From Butyrivibrio sp. XPD2006 (lineage in GTDB: Bacteria > Bacillota > Clostridia > Lachnospirales > Lachnospiraceae), in contig NZ_ATVT01000005.1 of the NCBI RefSeq assembly GCF_000420865.1, positions 62,001 to 126,000 of the forward strand: DNA of 64,000 nucleotides, in the 5' to 3' direction. Within the stretch, counting starts at the first letter, position 1, and every line of letters begins with the position of its first letter. Shown one piece after another: positions 1 through 9,888 of the stretch. The notes beneath the pieces were generated by a model. The model ran no database searches and was not told where the DNA came from. It saw only the letters and a list, made by a program, of their open reading frames with translations. A program made the position numbers and the translations under genes.

Positions 1-1458
1 AAGGATCCGAATCCTGACAAACTGTACAGAAGGATTCTTATTGCAGCTATCTGGATCGGCCTGATACCGGTGGTTGGTAAGTACATTATTATCGGTATTT
101 CTGCACTTATCATCTTTACTGTAAACAGCAACTTTTTAGTGATCGCTGCTTTTGCAGCATGTATGGTGGTGTTTGTATTTCCGCTCTTTTTGCTTGGTAC
201 GGTTACACCGTCTCTTGCCAAGTACACAACGGACTCACTTGACGATAACGGTAAGATAATCGGAACACTTGGTGCGTCAAACACAGTAGGAAGCATCATC
301 GGTACTTTCGTTCCCACATTTGTTACCATTCCTGCGGTAGGAACTGCAGTGACATTCCTGATATTTGCAGGCGTTTTACTTGCGCTTGTTGTAGTATATT
401 TTTTAAGCCCGGCTGAAGGAAAAAAATCTCTGGCCAAAAGTGATATGACGAGGATCATAGCTGGTATCCTGGTTTTTGTACTTTGCATCGCTTTTGGCCA
501 CAATACCAGCTTTGCATTTTGGGAGAGCGGGCTTACCTACGAAGGTGAGTCGGTTTACAACTATCTTCAGGTCAAGGAGACAGACAGAAACGTGATTCTC
601 TCAACAAATGTCCTTTTCGGTGTTCAGTCCATTCTCATCAAGGACGGAGCGCTTACCGGAATGTATTATGATTATGCGCTGGCTGCACCGTATATGGCAG
701 GAGTCAAAGAAAAACAGGCAGCAGGAGAGGACTGTAACGTGCTTATCCTGGGCATGGGCTCCGGAACCTACGCTACTCAGCTTTCAAGATATTTTGACAA
801 TGTAAATGTTGAGGGAGTTGAGATTGATGACAAGATCACCGATCTTGCTCATAAGTATTTCCAGCTTCCTGAAGATGCCAAGGTTACAACCTATGATGGT
901 AGAGCATATCTTGCTGCTGACAAGGATCTGTACGATGTGATCATGGTTGATGCATATCAGGACATCACAATTCCTTTCCAGATGTCTTCGGTTGAGTTCT
1001 TTACCATGGTTAAGGAGCATCTGGCTCCAGGCGGAGTTATGGTCGTAAACATGAACATGTACAGTGATGAAGGATTTGATGGGGAGACTGATGCAGGGGA
1101 AGCAAGCATCAACACTTATCTTGCGGATACTATCAGCCATGTGTTTAATAACGTGACGGTTGTAGATGTTCCGAATGCAACTAATAAGGAACTCTTTGCA
1201 ACAGACGCGGATGATTTCATGGTAAGACTCGGAACTAATGCAAACATGGAGGAGAATCCAGACCTTACTGCAATGATGCAGAAGGTCATGAGTACAGGGC
1301 AGAATTATGTTGGAAAAGGCCACATAATGACAGATGACAAGGCTCCTGTAGAGCTTCTTGGAATGAAGCAGATCGATCTCATCATCAAGGATGAGGTTTC
1401 ATATTACAGAAAGATATATGAGCAGAAGGGAATTCAGGGGCTGATAGATCTGCTGTGA
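1..1458 (+). CDS. Membrane protein fused to a spermidine synthase-like domain (5' partial)
   Basis: The reading frame is open from base 1, so the gene begins left of the window. The visible N-terminal half is a run of hydrophobic helices with a TPSLAKY loop. The C-terminal half is a Rossmann SAM-binding fold of the spermidine synthase family: VLILGMGSGTYATQL is the glycine-rich loop, VEIDD the acidic residue after strand 2, and IMVDAYQD the equivalent of the polyamine-synthase aspartate motif. Such fused proteins (helices plus SpeE-like domain) are common in bacteria and mostly uncharacterised. Whether it makes a polyamine is unknown, because the aminopropyl-acceptor pocket cannot be judged here. 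It is followed by a hairpin that terminates the opposite strand. Confidence 0.75.
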   Translation, partial: KDPNPDKLYRRILIAAIWIGLIPVVGKYIIIGISALIIFTVNSNFLVIAAFAACMVVFVFPLFLLGTVTPSLAKYTTDSLDDNGKIIGTLGASNTVGSIIGTFVPTFVTIPAVGTAVTFLIFAGVLLALVVVYFLSPAEGKKSLAKSDMTRIIAGILVFVLCIAFGHNTSFAFWESGLTYEGESVYNYLQVKETDRNVILSTNVLFGVQSILIKDGALTGMYYDYALAAPYMAGVKEKQAAGEDCNVLILGMGSGTYATQLSRYFDNVNVEGVEIDDKITDLAHKYFQLPEDAKVTTYDGRAYLAADKDLYDVIMVDAYQDITIPFQMSSVEFFTMVKEHLAPGGVMVVNMNMYSDEGFDGETDAGEASINTYLADTISHVFNNVTVVDVPNATNKELFATDADDFMVRLGTNANMEENPDLTAMMQKVMSTGQNYVGKGHIMTDDKAPVELLGMKQIDLIIKDEVSYYRKIYEQKGIQGLIDLL

Positions 1459-1466
1459 TTCGTATA

Positions 1467-1514
1467 TTAAAAGCGCCTCACCAAGTCTCGCTTCCTGCGA
1501 GAATGGTGAGACGC
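1467..1514 (-). terminator. Intrinsic terminator for the minus-strand binding-protein operon
   Basis: An 11-bp outer stem (1473-1483 with 1504-1514, one mismatch) encloses a 5-bp inner stem TCTCG/CGAGA. On the minus strand the hairpin is followed by TTTTAATA, so it ends the operon that finishes at 1570. On the plus strand no T-run follows, so its effect on the first gene is doubtful. Confidence 0.65.
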
Positions 1515-1569
1515 CAAAGGGGATCAAATGAATAATATGACAGTCGTTAGAACTGTTATGTAATACGAA

Positions 1570-2568
1570 TTACTTGTAGTTTGCTGCGTTGGACTTATCT
1601 ACAGGTGAGAAAGGAACCCATACATAGAGACCGTCTGAGGTAACACCCGTAACATCAGCAGCTGTGCCTTTCTTGGCGATGGCGATGGCTGTTTCTACGC
1701 AGGCAGCACCCTGAGCGCCGGCATCCTGAAGTACTGTGAACTGCATTCCGTTTGCAAGGATAGACTCACAGCCGGCAACTGTTGCATCGACTCCAACAAC
1801 CGGAACTGCCTGAGGATCCATGCCAAGCTCCTGCATTGCCTGAACTACGCCGAGTGCCATGTCGTCATTATTGCAGATAACGCAGTCATAAGGCTGGTTT
1901 GTCTTTAAGAAGAGTTTAAACTCATCGCAAGCTTTCTGAGTATTCCAGTAAGCTGTATCGTTAAACGCAAAGTTTACATTTACACCCTGCTGTTTGAAGT
2001 ACTTCTTAACGGCTTTTGTTCTTCCAAGTGCAGCCGGATGTCCGGGCTGACCGGAGAAGAGACAGATGTTAATGCTTGAAGGCTTACCGAGTTTGTTCCA
2101 GACATATTCAGCTTGCATCATTCCCGCATCAACTTCATAACTACCAACATACATGTATTTATCAGCTTTCAGATATGCTGCATCGGGCTCTGTGTTCGTG
2201 AACAGGATAGGAATGCCGCCAGCTGCAACTTCAAGCTGAAGTGCTGTATCGGCATTGACGGGATTACAGATGATAACATCATAGCCGCTCTTGGCTGCCT
2301 GTGAGATCTGAGCTACCTGAGCATCTACTGTATCACAGGGTTCTCCGCAATCTACTGTAACTCCGTTTTTGGCACCGGCATCAATTACGCCGTTCATAAC
2401 CAGTGTTTTGAAGTTATCAAGAGTTATGGTTGAGAAGTAAACCTTTACTCCGCCACCTGATGTCGATCCTCCGCCACCGGATGAACTTCCGCATCCCATG
2501 ATGGCAACTGCCAAAAGTATACTTGTCAAAAGACATGCAAATAATTTTTTAATATTTGTTTTCCTCAT
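1570..2568 (-). CDS. Sugar-binding lipoprotein (RbsB-like, Peripla_BP_4 type)
   Basis: This is a 332-residue extracytoplasmic solute-binding protein. Residues 1-26 are a lipoprotein signal peptide ending AVAIMGC, which places the lipid-modified cysteine at 26, followed by a Ser/Gly-rich spacer. The rest has the two-lobed ribose-binding-protein pattern, with NNDDMALGVVQAMQELG and VVGVDAT typical of this family. I chose the ATG at 2568 because it starts the signal peptide and has AAGGAGG 11 bases upstream; the longer frame to 2733 overlaps the previous gene. The Shine-Dalgarno overlaps the stop codon of the chemoreceptor gene, so the two genes are probably cotranscribed. No permease or ATPase gene is adjacent, so it may serve mainly as a chemotaxis ligand carrier. 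The ligand is unknown. Confidence 0.85.
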   Translation of the reverse strand: MRKTNIKKLFACLLTSILLAVAIMGCGSSSGGGGSTSGGGVKVYFSTITLDNFKTLVMNGVIDAGAKNGVTVDCGEPCDTVDAQVAQISQAAKSGYDVIICNPVNADTALQLEVAAGGIPILFTNTEPDAAYLKADKYMYVGSYEVDAGMMQAEYVWNKLGKPSSINICLFSGQPGHPAALGRTKAVKKYFKQQGVNVNFAFNDTAYWNTQKACDEFKLFLKTNQPYDCVICNNDDMALGVVQAMQELGMDPQAVPVVGVDATVAGCESILANGMQFTVLQDAGAQGAACVETAIAIAKKGTAADVTGVTSDGLYVWVPFSPVDKSNAANYK

Positions 2569-2584
2569 TATATTCCATGCCTCC

Positions 2585-4603
2585 TTAAATCTTAAACTTC
2601 TGAACATAGGATGTAAGAGTCTGCGATGTAGATGCAAGCTCGTGTGAATTGTCCGCAACATCCTGGCTGCTCTTTGTGATATTGTTTGCCATTTCAACCA
2701 TGTTTTCACTGGTTGCAAGAATCTCGTCGGCACTGGCTGCCTGTTCTTCGGAGATGGCAGCTACGTTTGTGGCAACATCGTCAACCTTCTCGATATCATC
2801 AATCATGGCTTCGATAAGTCCGTTAGATTCCTGGATATTGTTATAAATCTGGTCGAATGTTCCAACAGCAACATGAATGAGTTCGGAGTTTTCTTTTATG
2901 CTGTCAGCACTTGCATGTGCCTGGCCTACAGCATCTCCGATAAGCTTGTGAACCTCGTCGATAAGAGCTGAAATATTGTTTGCGCTCTCAGCAGAAGTCT
3001 GGGCAAGCTTCGCAATCTGTGTAGCAACAACTGCGAATCCTTTTCCTGCTTCGCCTGCTCGTGCAGCCTCGATGGAAGCATTCAGTGAAAGGAGGTTTGT
3101 CTCCTCGGCGATTTCACCGATCATGCCGACAATGTTGGTGATCTCTTCAGATGCGGATCCAACCTTGTTGATGGATTCAACAAGTCTTTCGTTGGCATCG
3201 GAAATACCTTCCATGGCAACGCTGAGTTTTTCCATATCCTCGCGGCCTTTCTGGGAGATACCGACTGTTTCTTTCATGCTTTCATTTGCTTTATCACTGT
3301 TATCTCTTGTATCGGCAACAACCTGTGCAAGTGTTGTTGCGTTCTGAGCGATATCGTTAACAGCTGTAGCCAGCTGATCAACAGTTTCATTGAGCTGCTG
3401 CATTGCTTCAGCCTGTGACTGGGAAGCTTCGTACATAGTCTTTGAAACTCTGTCCGAGTTATCCGACTCTTCCTGCAGCTTGTCTGATTCCTGGCTGATA
3501 TGCGAGAGCATGTTTCTCATGGAAGTAACGAATTCTGAAACCTTGCTTCCCATAAGACCGATCTCGTCGTTGCTGGAGTGATCAATATCAATTGTAAAGT
3601 CACCCTCTGACATAGATGTGATGTTGTTTGAAATATTGCCAAGTGGTGCAATAACTTTTCTTACAACGAAAAGCATAAGTATGATAATGAGTACGATAGC
3701 GATAGCGCCAACTGTGAAAAGAAGCATTCCCATCTGATTGACAGAAGCCAGAATGATACTTGTAGGAATATAAGATACAAGTACCCAGTCTGTTCCGGGG
3801 ATCTCTTTGAATGCAACCATGTTACCTGCAATTTCTTTGCTTGTAAGGTCTCCGCTTACAATTGACTTAGCTGCTCCTGCAAGGAGAGGATTTGAGTTTG
3901 TGTCTGCCAGCGTTGTGCCGACAACAGTGTTGTCTCTGTGTGCAAGGATCTTGTAGTCATTGGTATCTACAAGGAATGAACTTGCATCCTCCATCTTTAC
4001 ACCGGAGTTAACGATGATCATTATCTTATTGAGGGTAACGTCTGCGCCGATGACTTTGATATTATCGGTACCATCGTTTAGAATACCGGTAGCACTGATA
4101 ACGGTCTCTCCTGCGTCATTTGTATAGGCTGTACCGTATGCCATTCTGATACGGCTAAGGCCCTGTTTAAACCATGTGGCGCCGGGAACGTTACTCTCTG
4201 TCATGTCGGATTCTGTAGCTTTATAGAGCTTACCGTCAGATGTTCCGACATAGAAGCCTTTAGGAGCGTTCTCGTTGTATCCATAGTAAGTATCCAGAAT
4301 CGGAACGAGTTCTGCCTCTGTAGGATTCTGGCTTTCTATAGTGTGTTTTACAGTTGTGAAGTACTGAAGGTTATCGCTCAACCATGCGTCGATGTTGTCC
4401 GCCTGGTTAGAGATAGAGGACTCCAGAGTTTCGGTGGCCATTTCAGACATTCTGTTCTTGGAAACATTAGCCGCGATGACTACCAGAGCTACTACCGTGA
4501 TGATAACAACAGGAAGAATGTACGTAAGGAGCTTGGTACTGATCTTCTTGTTCTTTTTCTTCACAGAAGTTGTTGCAGATGCTTTTGCCTCATTATCACT
4601 CAT
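2585..4603 (-). CDS. Methyl-accepting chemotaxis protein with extracellular Cache sensor
   Basis: This is a 672-residue chemoreceptor. A membrane helix lies near residues 25-46. A periplasmic-side Cache-type sensor of about 240 residues follows, with [12 protein letters not shown] and [14 protein letters not shown] second helix (about 292-315) leads to a HAMP domain and a long coiled-coil signalling domain whose hairpin tip contains [16 protein letters not shown], the CheA/CheW contact. ATG 4603 is preferred over ATG 4612 because AGGAG lies 9 bases before the former and directly abuts the latter. It is the first gene of a two-gene operon with the binding lipoprotein. It would signal sugar or amino-acid gradients to the flagellar motor, but the direct ligand cannot be read from the sequence. 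Confidence 0.9.
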   Translation of the reverse strand: MSDNEAKASATTSVKKKNKKISTKLLTYILPVVIITVVALVVIAANVSKNRMSEMATETLESSISNQADNIDAWLSDNLQYFTTVKHTIESQNPTEAELVPILDTYYGYNENAPKGFYVGTSDGKLYKATESDMTESNVPGATWFKQGLSRIRMAYGTAYTNDAGETVISATGILNDGTDNIKVIGADVTLNKIMIIVNSGVKMEDASSFLVDTNDYKILAHRDNTVVGTTLADTNSNPLLAGAAKSIVSGDLTSKEIAGNMVAFKEIPGTDWVLVSYIPTSIILASVNQMGMLLFTVGAIAIVLIIILMLFVVRKVIAPLGNISNNITSMSEGDFTIDIDHSSNDEIGLMGSKVSEFVTSMRNMLSHISQESDKLQEESDNSDRVSKTMYEASQSQAEAMQQLNETVDQLATAVNDIAQNATTLAQVVADTRDNSDKANESMKETVGISQKGREDMEKLSVAMEGISDANERLVESINKVGSASEEITNIVGMIGEIAEETNLLSLNASIEAARAGEAGKGFAVVATQIAKLAQTSAESANNISALIDEVHKLIGDAVGQAHASADSIKENSELIHVAVGTFDQIYNNIQESNGLIEAMIDDIEKVDDVATNVAAISEEQAASADEILATSENMVEMANNITKSSQDVADNSHELASTSQTLTSYVQKFKI

Positions 4604-4660
4604 TTTTTTCATCTCCTGTTCAAAAAGACATAATAAAAAATGTATAAGCTAGTACCAATA

Positions 4661-4689
4661 ATTATAGCATTGAGCGAACACAAATAATC
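4661..4689 (-). promoter_or_regulatory. Putative promoter of the chemoreceptor operon
   Basis: A perfect TATAAT on the minus strand (4661-4666) lies about 50 bases before the start codon. No good -35 box is found at normal spacing (GATTAT at 4684-4689). Confidence 0.4.
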
Positions 4690-4715
4690 CATATTTCGTT
4701 ACAATTTATATTCTT

Positions 4716-4744
4716 TTAAGAATCGGGCGCATATATTGTATAAT
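4716..4744 (+). promoter_or_regulatory. Putative sigma-A promoter for the 150-aa gene and the Rae1-GTPase gene
   Basis: TATAAT at 4739-4744 with TTAAGA at 4716-4721, spaced by 17. It lies 35 bases before the ATG at 4779. Confidence 0.5.
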
Positions 4745-4778
4745 AGATTTCAAAGCAACTAGATTTAGAGAGGTGCGT

Positions 4779-5231
4779 ATGAACAATAACAACGAACTTG
4801 AGAATAAATATGCAGAAGAGATGAAAGCATGGCTCATGATACAGGTTGTCGGAAGAACCAGCGTGAACTTTTTTAACTCCAGAAAGCTCAAAAGAGAAAT
4901 GGTAGAGAACCTGGATGTTCTTACGATGCCTGGACCTGATGGGGATGCCGGCGAGAAGCTTCTTGGCTTTGCTGACTTTTTTATAGATTCATGTCTTTCC
5001 TCAAAGGCATATTCGACGGCTGTGTTCGGAATAATGTCAATGAGTGAAGCCGGTGCGGCCACCAGACTTGCGCAGGACATAATAGAAGTAACCTATGACA
5101 TTCCGAAGAGATTTGGCCTTGAGAAAGAGAGTGCTGTGCTCCGAAGAGCATTTTTAACAAAGTATAAGGAGAAGATCCAAGGCGCGCACAAGATACTTGC
5201 AGAGCTTGGAGTAGAACCTGTCAGAGAGTAA
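4779..5231 (+). CDS. Unknown 150-residue cytoplasmic protein coupled to the ribosomal GTPase
   Basis: I do not recognise the family. The protein has no signal peptide or membrane helix, is mostly helical by composition, and contains VVGRTSVNFFNSRKLKREM near the N terminus and a basic C-terminal part. ATG 4779 is preferred over the in-frame GTG at 4773 because AGAGAGG ends 5 bases before it, whereas the GTG lies within that site. The stop codon is only 5 bases before the start of the downstream GTPase, which itself has only a weak ribosome binding site. This suggests translational coupling and perhaps a shared role at the ribosome. The functional link is inference only. Confidence 0.75.
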   Translation: MNNNNELENKYAEEMKAWLMIQVVGRTSVNFFNSRKLKREMVENLDVLTMPGPDGDAGEKLLGFADFFIDSCLSSKAYSTAVFGIMSMSEAGAATRLAQDIIEVTYDIPKRFGLEKESAVLRRAFLTKYKEKIQGAHKILAELGVEPVRE

Positions 5232-5236
5232 AAAGT

Positions 5237-7936
5237 ATGCATAAGAATTTAACCATCGGCATTCTCGCACATGTTGATGCCGGTAAGACAACGCTCAGTG
5301 AGGGACTTTTGTACCTTTCCGGAGCCATAAGAAATATGGGAAGAGTGGACCACAGGGACACCTTCCTTGATACCTACGAATTAGAGAGAAGCCGCGGGAT
5401 TACTATCTTTTCCAAGCAGGCTATGTTTGAATATGAAGGAATAAATTTCACTCTTCTTGATACGCCGGGACATGCGGATTTTTCTCCGGAAATGGAGAGA
5501 ACTCTTCAGGTTCTTGATGTGGCAGTTCTTGTCATCAGTGCCCCGGACAGGGTTACCAGTCAGGCCAAGGTGCTTTTTAAGCTCCTGTCTCACTATCAGG
5601 TTCCCACTATAATCTTCGTTAATAAAATGGACCAGACTGATGCTCAGGGAATCGGTAAGGATGATATCATGGCTGCTCTTAAGAGTGATCTTAGCAGCCA
5701 TGTTGTGGATTTTTCCGGTTCTGTTTCAGATGCCGAGACCCAGGAGGAGATTGCGGTCTGCGATGATGAGCTGCTTGAGGGATTTTTGGAAGGCAGAGCT
5801 GTTGATAAGAATGACATCATTCGTCTGATCAGGGCGCGAAAGTGCTTCCCTTGCAGGTTTGGATCTGCCCTTAAGATGGATGGGGTAAAAGAGCTTTTGG
5901 ACCTGGTGTCAGCGTATATTCCCGCATCGGATGAGACCTCTGAAAATCGCATTTCAAAAGCTTTCGGGGCCCGTGTATTTAAGATCAGCCGTGATGAGAA
6001 CAACAACAGGCTGACTCATATGAAGATCATCAGCGGAAGCCTTAAGGTCAGAGACCAGATAGGTGATGACAAGATAGATCAGATAAGGCTTTATTCAGGA
6101 GACAGGTATACTGCTGTAAAAGAGGCAGAAACCGGAATGATCTGTGCCGTGACAGGACTGACGGGCACAAGAGCCGGTGAAGGCCTTGGAACGTTGGAAG
6201 GAGAGACTGTAACAGAGGTTCTTCAGCCTATTCTTTCTTCAACTCTCATTCTTCCTGAGGAAGCCGATGCAATACAGGTATACGGCAAACTTAAGGCTCT
6301 GGAGGAAGAGGAGCCGATGCTTCTTCTCAATTACGTAGAGTCCACAAAGTCAATTGTGGTTCAGACCATGGGTGAAGTTCAGAAGGAAATCCTGAAACAT
6401 CTGATAAAGAGTCGTTTTGATCTGGATGTGGGATTTGGCCCCGGACACATCGTATATAAGGAGACAATAGCGGCACCCGTGGAAGGTGTTGGACACTATG
6501 AGCCTCTTAGGCACTACGCTGAGGTACATCTGTTATTGGAACCCGGTGAGCCGGGCAGCGGAATTGTAACTGACAACGTATGCAATACAGATGACCTTGC
6601 CCTTAACTGGCAGAGGCTTATTCAGACGCATATTACAGAGAAAAAACATCTCGGAGTCCTTACAGGATCTGAGATCACAGATATTAAGATCACACTTCTT
6701 GCAGGGAGAGCCCATGAGAAACACACAGAGGGCGGAGACTTCAGGCAGGCTACTTACCGCGCCATCAGGCAGGGACTAATGGAAGCAAACAGTATCCTCC
6801 TTGAGCCGGTATTTGACTACAGGATTGAACTGCCCCAGGAGTTCGTGGGAAGAGCGCTCAGCGATATGCAGCGCATGAACGGAACAGTCTCATCTCCTGA
6901 TATTGAAGGTGGAAAATCCATCCTTACTGGAACAGTTCCGGCAGCTTGTCTTGGCGATTACAGTACAACGCTTTCTTCTTACACAAGAGGTGAAGGCAGG
7001 ATATTCACTACCCTTAGCGGTTATGCACCGTGCCATAATACGGAAGAGGTACTTGAACAAACAAGCTATGACCCTGAGCTTGATATTGATAACTCAGCCG
7101 ACTCTGTCTTTTGCATGCACGGAGCCGGAACTGTTATCCATTGGAGTGAAGTAAGAAACTACATGCATGTGGATTCCGGATGGAGTCCCGATGGGAGCGG
7201 CAAAAAGACTGATCTCTCTGACAGCATTGATATGGAAGCATTGGAGAAGCTTCAGGCAAGGCTCAGAAAACAGGATGATGGCGAGAGGTCTTTTGACGAA
7301 ATAGAAGAAAGACTTCGCATGGAAGATAAGGAATTAAAGGCAATATTCGAGAGGACTTACGGAGCGGTTAAGCCAAGATACGTTGAAACGGCCACCACAT
7401 ACACTGCCATGACTCCCGAGGAGAAAGAAGCCAGAAGGGACCTGGAGGTCGAGAATAAAAAACGCGAGAAGTATGAGAATACAAAGGGGCAGAATCCTGA
7501 TGAGTACAAGGAATATCTTCTGGTGGACGGATACAATATCATTTACGCATCTCCGGAAATGGCAGCGCTTGCCAGGGATGATCTGAAAGCTGCCAGAGAC
7601 ACTCTGATCGATACTCTTGTGAATTTCCAGGGCTTCAGAAGAGAGAAGGTTCTTCTGGTATTTGATGCGTACAAGGTTCCCGGTGGAAGGGAACACGTAG
7701 AAGAGAAGAGTGGACTTATGATTATTTATACAAAAGAAGCTGAGACCGCCGATCAGTATATTGAGAAAGCTGCCCATGAAATCGGGAAGAAATACAAGGT
7801 TACAGTCGCAACCTCCGATGCCATTGAACAGGTGATAGTTATGAGCGCAGGCGCGATCAGAATGTCTGCAAGAAACCTTTTGGAGGAGATAGAACGCACC
7901 AATAATCTTATAAGAGAGAAACTTGAAAACATATAA
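5237..7936 (+). CDS. TetM-like ribosomal GTPase fused to a Rae1/YacP NYN endoribonuclease domain
   Basis: This 899-residue protein begins with an EF-G/ribosomal-protection GTPase. The G1 motif is AHVDAGKTT at 11-19, the switch motif is RGITI, and DTPGHADF and NKMDQ are G3 and G4. Domains II-V follow to about residue 600. The loop that in TetM carries the Ser-Pro-Val tetracycline-displacing tip instead reads [15 protein letters not shown], so tetracycline resistance is not predicted. After a charged linker, residues about 755-899 form a NYN (PIN-like) domain. It contains [49 protein letters not shown] and [13 protein letters not shown], matching Bacillus subtilis YacP/Rae1, which cuts mRNA in the ribosomal A site. 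TetM-type proteins are about 640 residues, so the C-terminal third is an addition. The fusion suggests a GTPase that delivers a nuclease to stalled or inhibited ribosomes. Confidence 0.85.
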   Translation: MHKNLTIGILAHVDAGKTTLSEGLLYLSGAIRNMGRVDHRDTFLDTYELERSRGITIFSKQAMFEYEGINFTLLDTPGHADFSPEMERTLQVLDVAVLVISAPDRVTSQAKVLFKLLSHYQVPTIIFVNKMDQTDAQGIGKDDIMAALKSDLSSHVVDFSGSVSDAETQEEIAVCDDELLEGFLEGRAVDKNDIIRLIRARKCFPCRFGSALKMDGVKELLDLVSAYIPASDETSENRISKAFGARVFKISRDENNNRLTHMKIISGSLKVRDQIGDDKIDQIRLYSGDRYTAVKEAETGMICAVTGLTGTRAGEGLGTLEGETVTEVLQPILSSTLILPEEADAIQVYGKLKALEEEEPMLLLNYVESTKSIVVQTMGEVQKEILKHLIKSRFDLDVGFGPGHIVYKETIAAPVEGVGHYEPLRHYAEVHLLLEPGEPGSGIVTDNVCNTDDLALNWQRLIQTHITEKKHLGVLTGSEITDIKITLLAGRAHEKHTEGGDFRQATYRAIRQGLMEANSILLEPVFDYRIELPQEFVGRALSDMQRMNGTVSSPDIEGGKSILTGTVPAACLGDYSTTLSSYTRGEGRIFTTLSGYAPCHNTEEVLEQTSYDPELDIDNSADSVFCMHGAGTVIHWSEVRNYMHVDSGWSPDGSGKKTDLSDSIDMEALEKLQARLRKQDDGERSFDEIEERLRMEDKELKAIFERTYGAVKPRYVETATTYTAMTPEEKEARRDLEVENKKREKYENTKGQNPDEYKEYLLVDGYNIIYASPEMAALARDDLKAARDTLIDTLVNFQGFRREKVLLVFDAYKVPGGREHVEEKSGLMIIYTKEAETADQYIEKAAHEIGKKYKVTVATSDAIEQVIVMSAGAIRMSARNLLEEIERTNNLIREKLENI

Positions 7937-8031
7937 AATTATTATTAAAAAACGATTATTTCTGCATATTTTTTCAGAAAAAGAGATACAATATTTTTGT
8001 GGATTTGTTTAATCATGCAGGAGGTAATCGA

Positions 8032-9795
8032 ATGAAGCAGAAGAATGGTTCAGGTTTTAAAGCTCCCCTTGGAGTGCTCCTTATGGGAATCTCGGGTGTA
8101 CTTGTACTTGCGCTTATAATCAGCATTATAATTAATAGTGCAAAGATGACCAATATTCAGGAAGATGATGAAGATCTCTACTACAACAAGCTGTATACCA
8201 TCAGCACAACACTGATAAATGCGGACAGAGATCTCTATCAGGCTATGCTGGCAGCTACACAGTATCTGGCTTATGAGCAGTATGCACCTGCCGAGGTTCT
8301 TGCTGTATATGAGGATGATTACAAATCCAATTCACAGCAGGCACTTGATGGCGTTAACACGGCAACTGCCATTGCAAAAGAAAATCAGAAATTATTCCAG
8401 GAACTGCGAGATGATGACGGAGATTCTTTCTCCGATATGGCAAATAGTTTTGCTTCGCAGTATAATTCGTGGCAAGCCGCTTATAATCCTATGACAGGTG
8501 AAGGTGATGTAGAGAAATTTGCCAATGAATTCCAGGCAACAAGGGATTATATCAGTAATATGACTGATATTGTAGAGACTTGGGCTGATCAGGAAAAGAC
8601 TCAGAACAGGGTATCAGTAAAGAGAGGCATTTTGATAAATGCCATCATCTTTACCATAGTTGCTGTTATCCTTCTTGTTATAACAGTGCTCATGATCATG
8701 GCTATCCTTAAAACTCTCAAGAAGATGGGACAGGATGTTGACAGGATCTCCGGAGGCGACTTTGTTACCAAGATCAAAGCCGACAGTATGATCATCGAAT
8801 TCCAGAATATCATGGAAGGTCTGGAGTCCATGAGACACGAGCTCAGAAATGCTCTTGTTAAGGTTATCGATCATGCTGATACAGTAAATACCAAGGCAGA
8901 ACTTGCCAAGGACAGCATTACAACCTCACAGAAGACAACTACAGATATCAGTTCTGCAGTTAACGATCTGGCGACAGGTGCAACAGCAATGGCAGAGGAT
9001 GTTCAGAGTACATCTTCTGTCACAGTAAACATGGGATCTTCCGTAGATAACGTTCTTGATTCTGCCAATTCCAATATGGAAAGAGGCCGTCAGGTTTACG
9101 AAGAGTCAACTAAGGTTAAGGAGCAGCTCGAGCAGATCAAGGAGCAGGATCAGAAGAACGATCAGATGGCTACTCAGGTTGCAGACTCTGTAAATGAGAC
9201 AGCAAATGTAGTTGCTCAGATCACAACCGCTGCTGAGTCCATCATCTCCATTGCAAGCCAGACAAACCTCCTTGCGCTCAATGCTTCAATTGAGGCTGCA
9301 AGAGCCGGCGAAGCAGGTAAGGGATTTGCGGTAGTTGCAGATAACATCAAGGATCTTGCCGGAGATACCAATAACCTTGCAGGTGAGATCACCAACATGC
9401 TTTCAACCATCACAGATTATTCTGCCAAGAATAAAGAGCTCACTGAGGCAATCAAGGGTGCTATCACCAATGAGACTGCAGCTCTTGAAGAGATGAGTGA
9501 GTCCTTCGATCAGATGCTTGCACTTCTTCAGGAGACAGAGGAAGGCAACAAGCAGATTGTTGAGCTTGTTAATACAATGAACATCGATAAGGAGAATATC
9601 ATGAATTCCGTGGAGTCGCTCTCAAGTATTTCCGAGGAGAATGCGGCTTCAACACAGGAGACCAGTGCATCCCTTATGCAGCTTGACTCCACCATGGAAT
9701 CTGTTGTTGAGCAGGCAAAAGACCTGCAGAAGATCGCCGAAGAGCTCACAACCAATGTTAAATACTTCAAGGTTGAGCTTCCTTCAGAAGAATAA
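8032..9795 (+). CDS. Methyl-accepting chemotaxis protein (helical-bundle sensor)
   Basis: This is a 587-residue chemoreceptor. A membrane helix at about 13-34 is followed by an all-helical extracellular region of about 160 residues resembling four-helix-bundle sensors. A second helix (about 199-226), HAMP and a signalling coiled coil follow, with the conserved tip [17 protein letters not shown] near 420. ATG 8032 is chosen because AGGAGG sits 7 bases before it; the upstream in-frame ATG at 7999 has no such site. It is the first gene of the polysaccharide locus and has its own terminator. Its position beside the YesMN/CUT1 genes suggests that it steers cells toward the sugar this locus consumes, which is inference. 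Confidence 0.9.
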   Translation: MKQKNGSGFKAPLGVLLMGISGVLVLALIISIIINSAKMTNIQEDDEDLYYNKLYTISTTLINADRDLYQAMLAATQYLAYEQYAPAEVLAVYEDDYKSNSQQALDGVNTATAIAKENQKLFQELRDDDGDSFSDMANSFASQYNSWQAAYNPMTGEGDVEKFANEFQATRDYISNMTDIVETWADQEKTQNRVSVKRGILINAIIFTIVAVILLVITVLMIMAILKTLKKMGQDVDRISGGDFVTKIKADSMIIEFQNIMEGLESMRHELRNALVKVIDHADTVNTKAELAKDSITTSQKTTTDISSAVNDLATGATAMAEDVQSTSSVTVNMGSSVDNVLDSANSNMERGRQVYEESTKVKEQLEQIKEQDQKNDQMATQVADSVNETANVVAQITTAAESIISIASQTNLLALNASIEAARAGEAGKGFAVVADNIKDLAGDTNNLAGEITNMLSTITDYSAKNKELTEAIKGAITNETAALEEMSESFDQMLALLQETEEGNKQIVELVNTMNIDKENIMNSVESLSSISEENAASTQETSASLMQLDSTMESVVEQAKDLQKIAEELTTNVKYFKVELPSEE

Positions 9796-9815
9796 AACCC
9801 CGGTCAGGAATACAG

Positions 9816-9847
9816 GGAGCAGACAGATAAATGTCTGCTCCTTTTTT
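9816..9847 (+). terminator. Intrinsic terminator after the chemoreceptor gene
   Basis: GGAGCAGACA (9816-9825) pairs perfectly with TGTCTGCTCC (9832-9841) over a 6-base loop and is followed by six T. Confidence 0.9.
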
Positions 9848-9888
9848 AGTGCAACCATGATAATATGAATTGTATGGGGGATAAAGTA

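Noticed and set aside
784..1323. A 179-residue minus-strand open frame
   Set aside because: It lies wholly inside the SpeE-like gene, has no ribosome site and no protein-like pattern.
2569..2733. A 55-residue N-terminal extension of the sugar-binding lipoprotein
   Set aside because: It would overlap the chemoreceptor gene and hide the lipoprotein signal peptide.
5237..7936. Annotation as a tetracycline-resistance determinant
   Set aside because: The domain IV loop that carries the resistance tip in TetM/TetO is different and there is a nuclease domain; resistance is not supported by the sequence.
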